In this document: piece after piece, positions 16,905 to 24,285 of the stretch
Layout of the letters: every line of letters starts with the position of its first letter
How positions within the stretch are numbered: position 1 is the stretch's first letter
Source: Methanobacteriota archaeon
GTDB taxonomy: Archaea > Methanobacteriota > Methanobacteria > Methanobacteriales > Methanobacteriaceae
DNA length: 26,436 nt
Direction: 5' to 3'
Assembly: GCA_023436175.1 (NCBI GenBank)
Contig: JAEZKE010000022.1
Coordinates: 1 to 26,436, forward strand
The notes under the pieces: model-generated
The model's input: the letters and a program-made list of their open reading frames with translations, nothing else
The model's database searches: none
Told to the model about the DNA's origin: nothing
Translations under genes and position numbers: made by a program

Positions 16905-17975
16905 TTATTCTATAAGGACGACTGGTTTAATTAAGTCCCTAGGTTTCTCTTTCATCAGGAGGAGAGCATCTTCTATTTTATCGAAGCCTTTAAATTTATG
17001 GGTTACCAGTAACTCAGGGTCCATACGTCCGTATGTTACAAGATCTGCCAGTCTTTCCATTCTAACCCTTCCACCAGGGCAAAGACCAGTGATTATGTCT
17101 TTGTCTGCCATACCGAATCCCCAGCCTACACGGCATAATGGCAGAGTATCTTTTTCTCCTTCTCCTTTACCAAAGTAGTTGTTGTTAGAAATTTTTGATC
17201 CTGCTTTGGCCATTTTACATGCATCTATTAAAATATCTGGACCACCACCAGATATGATTACTGCATCAACACCTTCTCCATCGGTTGCATCAAGAATCTG
17301 TTCTGCAGTATCTCCATCTTTGTAGCTAATTATATCTGTAGCACCGTATTTTTTAGCTACTTCAACAGATACGGGTCTGGTACCGACTGCAAATATTCTT
17401 CCAGCACCCCTCAGTTTTGCACCAGCTATACCACAGAGCCCAACTGCACCGATACCAAGAACAGCTACAGTACTTCCAAGTTCAATTCCAGCGTTTTCAG
17501 CGCCCATAAAACCTGTACTCATCATATCTGTGATCATAACAGCAGCTTCCTGGGACATTCCTTCTGGTAAATGTGCCAGGTTGTTATCTGCAAGATTAAC
17601 ATGGAAAAATTCACCGAATACACCGTCTTTGAAGTTAGAATATTTCCAGCCCCCACATGCTCCCCCTGTTTGTGAAGGGAAACCACGTTGTACTGCTTCT
17701 GAATCCCAATCTGGAGTTATGGCAGGTACAATTACTTTATCACCAGGTTTGAAGTCTTTGACTTCAGTTCCCACTTCGTCCACTACCCCTACAGCTTCGT
17801 GCCCTAAAATCATATTGTGCCTATCACCTATTGCCCCTTCCCAGACAGTGTGAACATCAGAAGTACATGGTGCTAGACATGTTGGCCTAACAATAGCATC
17901 TCTTGGGCCGCATTTTGGTCTATCTTTTTCTATCCATCCAATTTCACCGATTTTTTTCATAGCAAATCCTTTCAT
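16905..17975 (-). CDS. adh: Zinc- and NADP-dependent secondary alcohol dehydrogenase
   Basis: 356 residues, closely resembling the Thermoanaerobacter brockii enzyme, with key residues at the same numbers: Zn ligands Cys37, His59 and Asp150, plus Glu60; NADP-binding Gly198, Thr199 (Ser in T. brockii), Arg200 and Tyr218. It oxidises 2-propanol and 2-butanol to ketones. The ATG at 17975 is chosen because GAGGTGA lies just upstream, and the GTG at 17984 is part of that ribosome site; the protein then starts MKGFAM as in T. brockii. With fno downstream it forms an alcohol-to-F420 electron module, as known for alcohol-using Methanobacteriales and relatives. Its promoter has an element shared with the ABM gene at 19259. 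Confidence 0.95.
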   Translation of the reverse strand: MKGFAMKKIGEIGWIEKDRPKCGPRDAIVRPTCLAPCTSDVHTVWEGAIGDRHNMILGHEAVGVVDEVGTEVKDFKPGDKVIVPAITPDWDSEAVQRGFPSQTGGACGGWKYSNFKDGVFGEFFHVNLADNNLAHLPEGMSQEAAVMITDMMSTGFMGAENAGIELGSTVAVLGIGAVGLCGIAGAKLRGAGRIFAVGTRPVSVEVAKKYGATDIISYKDGDTAEQILDATDGEGVDAVIISGGGPDILIDACKMAKAGSKISNNNYFGKGEGEKDTLPLCRVGWGFGMADKDIITGLCPGGRVRMERLADLVTYGRMDPELLVTHKFKGFDKIEDALLLMKEKPRDLIKPVVLIE

Positions 17976-18410
17976 TTTGTTCACCTCGTTTAACTCTTGA
18001 AGTAAGGATTATCAGTTCTATTATATAAACATACCGAATACTTGGTCTGTAACGATTAATCATTCATATTTAAATATAGTGTTCTCTTTGTAATTTATCC
18101 GAATAGAGCGTTTATAACTTATTTAATCAAAATAATTGGGAATTATGCCATTTAATCTTTTAAATATACTCTTTAATGAATAAAATACCTTTTAGTCCCA
18201 TTAAAATTTAAAAAAAAGATTAAAACATATTATAAATTAATATAATCCCCACATATGATTTTATATTGCCTGCAAATAGTAAAGATATCTCCAGAAGTAA
18301 ACATTGAAAAAGGAAAATATATTAATATGATCAATGCTACTCTATAATGTTATTAAATTTTGATAATAGGGCGATCTGTGGATCTTGCAGTGCCATAATA
18401 ATTGAAAAGA
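17976..18410. promoter_or_regulatory. Divergent intergenic region between adh and the TetR-type gene
   Basis: On the minus strand the adh TATA box TTTATATAA (about 18021-18029) is preceded by TATTCGGTATG and then GTTACAGA (to 18053). The 14-mer at 18033-18046 is an imperfect inverted repeat (ACCGAAT/ACTTGGT) and may be an operator. Further upstream at 18080-18094 the minus strand reads ATTACAAAGAGAACA, nearly identical to a 15-mer before the ABM gene. For the TetR-type gene, a TATA-like AAATATATTA near 18318 is the only candidate. No gene is seen here. Confidence 0.6.
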
Positions 18411-19031
18411 ATGATGTACATGGATACAAAAGTTAGAATCATGGAAACAGCTTTTAAGCTATTTCTAAAAAACGGATTTGCTGATGTTTCTTTAAATGAG
18501 ATTATAAGAGAATCAGACATAACTACCGGAGGATTCTACTACCACTTTAATAGTAAAGACACGCTACTCGTTGAAGTAATCAATAAATACATATTTAACT
18601 ATTTCAGCTCAATCATAGAACAAATGAGGAAATGTGAGGGCACACCTAAAGAAAAATTAAAAGCTGTGATACTTTTAATCGTTGGAGATGATTCAACCAT
18701 CAACGAAACCACACAGTTATGTGAAAGTGCTGAGAAAATAGATTACAGGACATTACACCTGCTGCTTTTTGAAGGTGTTCAAAAATATGATATCATAAGT
18801 AAGCACTACACAGATTTTTACTACGATCTCCATGAATTTATCAAAGAAGTAATAGACGATGGTATGGCTCAAGGCCTAATAAGAAATGATCTTGACTCTA
18901 CTGAACTTTCGTTAACTATCCAAACCATTATGGTAGGAACAGTCTTGATGTGGATAGGAATGCCTGAAATGCCCTTAGAAAAAAGAATGGAATCAAATAT
19001 AGATCAGTTATGGAGTTTTATGAAAAAATAA
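18411..19031 (+). CDS. TetR/AcrR-family transcriptional regulator
   Basis: About 206 residues. The N-terminal helix-turn-helix is typical: VRIMETAFKLFLKNGFADVS, then IIRESDITTGGFYYHFNSKD. The larger C-terminal part is the ligand-binding and dimerisation domain, too divergent to name a ligand. Start candidates are ATG at 18411, 18414 or 18420 and TTG at 18402; none has a good ribosome site, so 18411 is tentative and the mRNA could have a very short leader. It lies between the divergent adh unit and the ABM-SDR-ABM cluster, whose promoters share a motif, so it is the likely regulator of both; that is inference. Confidence 0.88.
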   Translation: MMYMDTKVRIMETAFKLFLKNGFADVSLNEIIRESDITTGGFYYHFNSKDTLLVEVINKYIFNYFSSIIEQMRKCEGTPKEKLKAVILLIVGDDSTINETTQLCESAEKIDYRTLHLLLFEGVQKYDIISKHYTDFYYDLHEFIKEVIDDGMAQGLIRNDLDSTELSLTIQTIMVGTVLMWIGMPEMPLEKRMESNIDQLWSFMKK

Positions 19032-19146
19032 TTAAGCCTTACTAATACTTAACTCGTTTTTAATTTCTCTAAAAGTCTTTTAACGATGTTTTTAACCATA
19101 TTACACCTAAGATTTAAAACATTTACCACTTGATATTTATAATTCG

Positions 19147-19179
19147 ATTACAGAGAGAACATTCGCTATGTTTATATAT
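19147..19179 (+). promoter_or_regulatory. Promoter and candidate operator of the ABM gene
   Basis: ATTACAGAGAGAACA (19147-19161) is followed by ATTCGCTATG and the TATA box TTTATATA (19171-19178). Transcription should start near 19202, giving a leader of about 57 nt. Aligned at the TATA box, it matches the adh promoter at about 27 of 36 positions, including TTACAGA and ATTCG before TATG. Confidence 0.65.
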
Positions 19180-19258
19180 GAGGATCCCATTATAATTAAA
19201 TTAACAAAGGATTTTTGAAATATCGAATAGAAAAAATTCTTTAACGGAGGATAAGAAT

Positions 19259-19552
19259 ATGATCATGGTAACTGCTAAAATAAGAGCTAAACCAGGTGAA
19301 AAAGACAATATTATCGCAAAATCGAAAGATCTACTTGATTCAAGTCGTTTAGAATCAGGTTGTGTTAATTACAATCTATATGCAAGCACTGAAGATAATA
19401 ACCTTTTGTTGATGTTAGAACAATGGGCAAATTTAGAAGTCTTACAGTCACATATGCAAACAGAACATTTCAAAGCATTTGGTAAAGCTATTGAAGATAT
19501 TTTAGCAGAACCAATGAACATCAGTGTTTATTCAGCAGAGATAAAATATTAA
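19259..19552 (+). CDS. ABM-fold small protein (antibiotic-biosynthesis-monooxygenase family)
   Basis: 97 residues, one ABM domain (Pfam ABM, YgiN/LsrG-like): MIMVTAKIRAKPGEKD at the start, SGCVNYNLYAST in the middle, LLMLEQW and SHMQTEHFKAF. Such ferredoxin-like dimers are monooxygenases, isomerases or decomposition enzymes for quinone-like or small carbonyl compounds, so the exact reaction cannot be called; an oxygen-dependent one is unlikely in an anaerobe. GGAGG lies 8 nt before the ATG. A paralogue of the same length and about 60 percent identity lies at 20629-20922, with an SDR between them. Confidence 0.85.
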   Translation: MIMVTAKIRAKPGEKDNIIAKSKDLLDSSRLESGCVNYNLYASTEDNNLLLMLEQWANLEVLQSHMQTEHFKAFGKAIEDILAEPMNISVYSAEIKY

Positions 19553-19807
19553 TTGAATAACTATAGGTTTTATATTTTATTTATCATTTAAAAAAAATTA
19601 TTTTACAATTTGAGCATTTTATTAATCAAATAATGAACATAATGCAATAAATATGTAAAATTAATGATATTTATAACATATTATGTTTTAAAATGTGTTT
19701 TAATAGATTAATTTAACTATAATACTCATTTTAACTTATTTAGTTAATTATAATATAAAAAAGAAATAATTACTTTTGTGTAGGAATTCAACACAGGAGG
19801 AAATAAA

Positions 19808-20584
19808 ATGAAAAATTATTTCGACTTGAAAGGAAAAGTAGCAGTTGTTACAGGTGCTTCAGGTGGTCTGGGAGCAGACGCAGCAAGAGCATACGCACAA
19901 GAAGGTGCTGATGTAGCTCTTTTAGCTAGGAGAAAAGAAAAATTAGACTCTTTAGCAGGAGAACTTGAATCAACCGGAGTAAAAACTCTCGCTGTTCAAT
20001 GTGACGTGGCCGATGAAGAAAGCGTCAAAAACGCAATTGATGAAGTAATCAAACATTTTGGGAAGATAGATATTCTCTTAAACAATGCAGGTATTGCAGT
20101 TCGTGGAGGAGTCCATAGTCTAAGCGTTGAAGACTGGGATAAAGGCATGGATGTAAATGTAAAAGGCATCTTTCTGGTTTCAAAATATGTCCTTCCACAC
20201 ATGATGGAAAATAACTATGGAAAAATTGTGAATACAAGTTCTATTAACTCTATTGCCGGTGATAAAAGTGAAATGTTCATACGACACGTTTATAATGCAT
20301 CAAAAGCAGCTGTTCGGGGTTTAACAATGGGCATGGCATGTTCATATGGTAAATATGGAATTACAGTAAATGCTGTCGCCCCTGCTCTTTTTGAATCCGA
20401 AATGACATCAAATACTCTTTTCAAATCTGAAGAATTCCTGGAAAGATACAGCAATGTAGTACCACTCAATCGTCCAGCTAAAAAAGGAGAATTAAACGGG
20501 CCAATTATATTTCTGTCATCAGATGCATCATCCTACATAACTGGACAGACAATTTTTGTAGATGGTGGTTTCTCAGTGGTCTAA
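19808..20584 (+). CDS. Short-chain dehydrogenase/reductase (classical SDR)
   Basis: 258 residues, complete. Cofactor motif TGASGGLG near the N terminus, LLNNAG in the central region, catalytic Ser in VNTSSINS and the YNASK Tyr/Lys pair; the end GQTIFVDGG is typical of FabG-like and glucose-dehydrogenase-like SDRs. An Ala-Arg-Arg segment after strand 2 (LLARRKEK) favours NADP(H). GGAGG precedes the ATG by 7 nt. It is flanked by two ABM-fold genes, so all three probably act on one carbonyl or alcohol substrate; which one is unknown. Unlike the relic at 15795-16151 it retains every catalytic residue. Confidence 0.9.
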   Translation: MKNYFDLKGKVAVVTGASGGLGADAARAYAQEGADVALLARRKEKLDSLAGELESTGVKTLAVQCDVADEESVKNAIDEVIKHFGKIDILLNNAGIAVRGGVHSLSVEDWDKGMDVNVKGIFLVSKYVLPHMMENNYGKIVNTSSINSIAGDKSEMFIRHVYNASKAAVRGLTMGMACSYGKYGITVNAVAPALFESEMTSNTLFKSEEFLERYSNVVPLNRPAKKGELNGPIIFLSSDASSYITGQTIFVDGGFSVV

Positions 20585-20628
20585 TTTAAGACATAACGTC
20601 TTTAAATAGGTTAAAAGAGATGAAATAT

Positions 20629-20922
20629 ATGATCATTGTAACAGCTAAAATAACCGCCAAATCAAGTAAAAAAGATAAAATTATATCAAAAGCACAAAAT
20701 TTAATTGAATACAGCCGGTTAGACCCAGGTTGCATCAGTTACAGTTTATATGCAAGCACTGAAGATGAGAATATCTTATTAATGTTGGAACAATGGGAAA
20801 ATCAGGATGCATTAGGATCACATATGCAAACAGAACATTTCAAAGCATTTAACATTGCTGTTAAAGATAATTTAGCAGGAGAAGTAGATATCAGTGTTTA
20901 TTCAGCAGAAGTAAATCATTGA
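20629..20922 (+). CDS. Second ABM-fold small protein, paralogue of the gene at 19259
   Basis: 97 residues from the ATG at 20629. That start is chosen because GAGATGA just upstream fits as a ribosome site and the length then equals the paralogue exactly; an in-frame ATG at 20620 would lie in that site. About 60 of 97 residues match the first copy, with no gaps, including YASTED, LLMLEQW, SHMQTEHFKAF and ISVYSAE. Some stretches are nearly identical in DNA too. It lies 44 nt after the SDR stop and is probably on the same mRNA. Two copies could form a heterodimer or handle related substrates. Confidence 0.85.
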   Translation: MIIVTAKITAKSSKKDKIISKAQNLIEYSRLDPGCISYSLYASTEDENILLMLEQWENQDALGSHMQTEHFKAFNIAVKDNLAGEVDISVYSAEVNH

Positions 20923-20991
20923 AAACTATAAACATTTATTTTTATTTTAAACACATAGAAATATTAATCTAAAACAAATTAAAAATAAAAA

Positions 20992-21174
20992 TTATGCCAA
21001 ATATCTCATTCTAATTAAATTAAATCCTATTGCTGCTGCAAAGAAAACTAAGCGATCATATGGGCCAATGACATTAAATAAAGTAGCGACCATTGCTGAA
21101 ATACCAGCAGCAGCGTGAACTATTCTGTTTCTCTTGTCAGAAAAATAATATTTTAAGCTTTTAACTATTTTCAT
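20992..21174 (-). CDS. 60-residue membrane protein of unknown function
   Basis: A short Lys/Arg-rich N terminus (MKIVKSLKYYFSDKRNR) is followed by two hydrophobic segments (about 18-37 and 42-56) joined by GPYDR, ending RMRYLA. I do not recognise the family. It is a real gene candidate because a strong AGGTGGGATC ribosome site directly precedes the ATG, and a TATA-like sequence and ordered palindromic boxes lie upstream. It converges with the second ABM gene and is divergent from the zinc-ribbon gene. Confidence 0.6.
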   Translation of the reverse strand: MKIVKSLKYYFSDKRNRIVHAAAGISAMVATLFNVIGPYDRLVFFAAAIGFNLIRMRYLA

Positions 21175-21190
21175 GATCCCACCTATATCA

Positions 21191-21253
21191 TTTTCTGATA
21201 TATTCTTTTTCGATATATCAATTTTCGATATATCGAGATATTATATATTTAGA
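21191..21253 (-). promoter_or_regulatory. Three spaced GATATAT boxes before the small membrane protein
   Basis: TTTTC(T)GATATAT occurs three times at about 15-16 bp steps (21191-21203, 21207-21218, 21222-21233). The last is part of a perfect 12-bp palindrome, TCGATATATCGA (21225-21236), and the middle one contains the 8-bp palindrome GATATATC. A TATA-like sequence on the minus strand lies at about 21243-21252. The boxes thus span the expected start point of the 60-residue protein's transcript, suggesting cooperative repressor binding. Confidence 0.45.
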
Positions 21254-21396
21254 CATATAAAGTTTGCGATTTTAAAATAAAAATCATTCATCGTATCAAA
21301 AAAGTTAATTTCTGAATTTAGAAAAAGCACTGATTTATATAGGACTTTAATCAATTAATCACCAGTTAGCACTAACTAAAAAGGAAAGGTGGTTAT

Positions 21397-22323
21397 GTGA
21401 ATTGTTCAAATTGTGGAGAAGATATTGGGGAAGCTAAATTTTGCCCCCAGTGCGGTAGCAAGGTAAAAGAAGTTTTAGTTGCTGAAGAAGCACCTGCAGA
21501 AGTTTCATCCGAAAAATACTGCCCAGAATGTGACGTAATAGTTGGAGAAGCTAATTTTTGCCCAGATTGCGGCGGAAAAACAGAAGCCATTCCAGAAAAT
21601 GAAGTAAACATAAAAGTCGAAGAACCCACTAATTATACAAGCAAATACTCAGTTCAAGCGTTTTTAGACAGAACTGCTGAAAAATTTGGAGGCAATGAAG
21701 TATTCGAACTTGAAAATGATTACCTGCTTGATGTTAATCTTGATGGTAAGGTTTGGGCAAAATTAGGATCCATGGTAGCTTACACTGGTGAAGTAAAATT
21801 TAAAAAGCAGAGTTCCCTTGAAGGCGGTATCGATAAATTCATAATGAAAAAAGTTAGCGGTGAAAGCAGTAAGCTCATGTCAGCATCAGGATATGGAAAT
21901 GTATTTCTCGCCGATGACGGTAAAAGAGTGACCATTCTAAACCTTGAAGGCAACAGATTATATGTAAATGGAAATGATATCCTTGCATTTGAAGAAAACA
22001 TCGATTGGGATATAAAAATGATGTCAGGTGCCGGTTCAATGTCTGGAGGAATGTTCAACATAAGACTCCAGGGATATGGAATGATAGCCATAACAACCCA
22101 TTATACCCCAATAACGCTTGCAGTAACTCCTGACAGGCCAGTGTATACTGATCCAAACGCAACTGTAGCATGGTCTGACGGATTATCCATTGACTACAAA
22201 ACAGATGTGAATTTAGGTACATTACTCGGTAGAAGCAGCGGCGAAACCTTCCAGATGGCATTTAGAGGTAATGGTTTTGTAATCATCCAGCCTTACGAAG
22301 AAACTGCCGTAGGTCTTGGTTAA
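21397..22323 (+). CDS. Double zinc-ribbon protein with AIM24-like domain
   Basis: 308 residues. Two zinc ribbons lie at the N terminus: CSNCGEDIGEAKFCPQCG (3-20), and CPECD with FCPDCGGK. After a short acidic linker, about residues 80-308 form a beta-rich domain like the AIM24/TIGR00266 family (GGMFNIRLQGYGMIAITTHY, RSSGETFQMAFRGNGFVIIQPYE). The ribbons look structural or for protein contact; AIM24-like domains have no settled biochemical role in prokaryotes. The start is a GTG at 21397 with AGGTGG 4 nt upstream. It stands alone, with a hairpin terminator after it. Confidence 0.82.
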   Translation: MNCSNCGEDIGEAKFCPQCGSKVKEVLVAEEAPAEVSSEKYCPECDVIVGEANFCPDCGGKTEAIPENEVNIKVEEPTNYTSKYSVQAFLDRTAEKFGGNEVFELENDYLLDVNLDGKVWAKLGSMVAYTGEVKFKKQSSLEGGIDKFIMKKVSGESSKLMSASGYGNVFLADDGKRVTILNLEGNRLYVNGNDILAFEENIDWDIKMMSGAGSMSGGMFNIRLQGYGMIAITTHYTPITLAVTPDRPVYTDPNATVAWSDGLSIDYKTDVNLGTLLGRSSGETFQMAFRGNGFVIIQPYEETAVGLG

Positions 22324-22341
22324 ATTTAAAACTAATAAAAT

Positions 22342-22385
22342 CATGGTGAAATCTTAAAATTTTAACCATGTACCCTAATTTTTTA
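22342..22385 (+). terminator. Hairpin plus T run after the zinc-ribbon gene
   Basis: CATGGT (22342-22347) pairs with ACCATG (22365-22370), with partial AT pairing inside, followed within 10 nt by a TTTTTT run and further T-rich sequence. It begins 18 nt after the stop codon. Confidence 0.5.
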
Positions 22386-22538
22386 CTTATTTAAAATAAA
22401 TATATTTTATAAAGATAAGCACGCGCATAATTTTTTGACAAAACAATATTTATAAACAATAATCACATGATATAAACCCGTTTAAAATAAGATTAATTTC
22501 AGGAATAATAGGGAAAAATGGGAAAATAGGTGGATTTA

Positions 22539-23585
22539 ATGATGGAAGACATATATGAACGCTCACTTGCCGGAAAAATTACAAAAGAAGACGCTTTAAA
22601 GCTTGTAGATTCAAATCCATTCCAGTTATTTGATACTGCTGACAGGTTGCGCCAGGAACTTGTAGGTGATGAAGTCACTTTCGTTGCCAACAAAGCCATA
22701 GATATTACAGATCACTGCATGATTGGATGTGCTTTTTGCTCTTTTAGAGACCATGTTGGATATGAAATGACAACCGAAGAAGTAATGGAAAGTATTAAAG
22801 AAGCAAAAGAAATAAACGCCACTGAAATCTGCTTATTCGGCGGTATTATGCCCCACATGACAGTGGACTATTACTGTGATCTTATCAGTGAGATCAAGTC
22901 CGAATATGATATCTGTCTCCACGCATTGTCCCCTGTAGAAATTTATCAGACCGCAAAATCATCAGAAATGAGCACATATGATGCTTTAAAGGCCCTTAAA
23001 AAGGCAGGGATGGACACCATGACAGGTGCATCTGCAGAAATCCTTGTAGATTCTGTTAGAGAACAAATATGTCCCAAAAAAGTCACAACAGATGAATGGG
23101 TAAGCATAATTAAAGAAGCTCATAGTTTAGGGATTCCAACCACATCTACCATTATGTACGGCAGCGTGGAAACATGGGAAGACCGTATAGATCACATGAT
23201 GATACTTAGAGATATACAGCGTGAAACAGGAGGCTTTACAGAACTCGTTCCAATGACCTTCTTAAATCAAAACAACGAACTGGGCCAAATATCAGAAGGT
23301 GCTAGTGGAATGGAAGATCTAAAGATGCACGCCATTGCAAGGATACTTTTCGGTAAAGATATGCCTAACATCCAGGTTTCATGGATAAAATTAGGAATCA
23401 GAACGTCACAGATAGCTCTCTGCTGCGGTGCAAATGATTTAGGAGGTACCATGATGGAAGATAAAATATCAATAGCTGCCGGTGCATCCGATGGAGATTA
23501 CTTGCCCAGAGAGCGGATGATTGAAATTATAGAAGCTATAGGACGTATACCTGTAGAACGTAACACCATATATGAACGTGTTTAA
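22539..23585 (+). CDS. cofH: CofH-like radical SAM enzyme (F420 precursor FO synthesis)
   Basis: 348 residues from the ATG at 22539. AGGTGG sits 5 nt upstream, and a GTG at 22530 lies inside that ribosome site. The radical SAM cysteines are CMIGCAFC (60, 64, 67). HALSPVEI, GASAEIL, ICPKK, TTSTIMYGSVET and ETGGFTELVPM follow the CofH/CofG/MqnE/MqnC family pattern. CofH joins a tyrosine-derived fragment to the ribityl-diaminouracil for the deazaflavin FO. No cofG is next to it, and many methanogens carry more than one CofH-like protein; departures from the usual motif (GASAEIL where PGTAAEIL is common) leave room for a paralogue with another reaction. Confidence 0.78.
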   Translation: MMEDIYERSLAGKITKEDALKLVDSNPFQLFDTADRLRQELVGDEVTFVANKAIDITDHCMIGCAFCSFRDHVGYEMTTEEVMESIKEAKEINATEICLFGGIMPHMTVDYYCDLISEIKSEYDICLHALSPVEIYQTAKSSEMSTYDALKALKKAGMDTMTGASAEILVDSVREQICPKKVTTDEWVSIIKEAHSLGIPTTSTIMYGSVETWEDRIDHMMILRDIQRETGGFTELVPMTFLNQNNELGQISEGASGMEDLKMHAIARILFGKDMPNIQVSWIKLGIRTSQIALCCGANDLGGTMMEDKISIAAGASDGDYLPRERMIEIIEAIGRIPVERNTIYERV

Positions 23586-24285
23586 AAACTACAGAGTATT
23601 AAATTAGTAAGCTTATAACTAAAGATTTAATTATCTAAATCATTTTTTACTCCATCTAAAATCCCTCAAAATTGAGGGATTCCAGACTCATCGAACAAGA
23701 TGTGTTTGAAGAGTTTTATTAATTAAAATTTAAATTCAATTTCATAGGTCACTAATTTTATAAAAATTGAGGATATTGTGTATCAACTGCTACACATCTA
23801 AAATATAAATTCTCTTCAAATAGCCCATAAAATGTTTATATGCATTTAATTTGGCCATATCTTTTATTCGACTATATTGCATTATTTTCATGCGAAAAAA
23901 ACTATTTTCAGTAGGTTAATATTATACCCATAGCATTTTTATCAGTTTTTATAACTGTATTTATTATCGGTAAAATCATTTGGAAAAAATTTAATTTTTA
24001 TTTATTAAACCCATTTTTGTCTTGTTTATGCTAAAAAATTTAAACCTCTATTAAAAATCCTCAAAAGATTTTATTATTAAATATGGGTAAAAATACGGCA
24101 AAAATTGGTAAAGATTTGGGAAAAAGCTTATTTCAAATCCCAAAAATAGCATATAATGTCCTCAAACGGATTTAAAAATAAATGTGTTTATATAAATACT
24201 TATAACTCATTTATTCGCCTCTTTAATCATTTAAATTACATTATCTGGATACTTGCTGCATAAAATAAAATTTAGGAGTTTTTAA
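23586..24285. other. 700-bp AT-rich intergenic region
   Basis: No coding potential is seen on either strand. It holds a near-perfect inverted repeat, AATCCCTCAA/TTGAGGGATT (23660-23669, 23672-23681), possibly a two-way terminator; a shorter repeat, TGTGTA/TACACA (23777-23796); and T-rich stretches. Near its end, TTTATATAAAT (24187-24197) is a good TATA box for the next gene, with a leader of about 70 nt. Confidence 0.5.

Noticed and set aside
23586..24285. CRISPR array or mobile-element ends in the 700-bp gap.
   Set aside because: No regularly spaced repeats, no transposase, and the inverted repeats present are single and unrelated in sequence.
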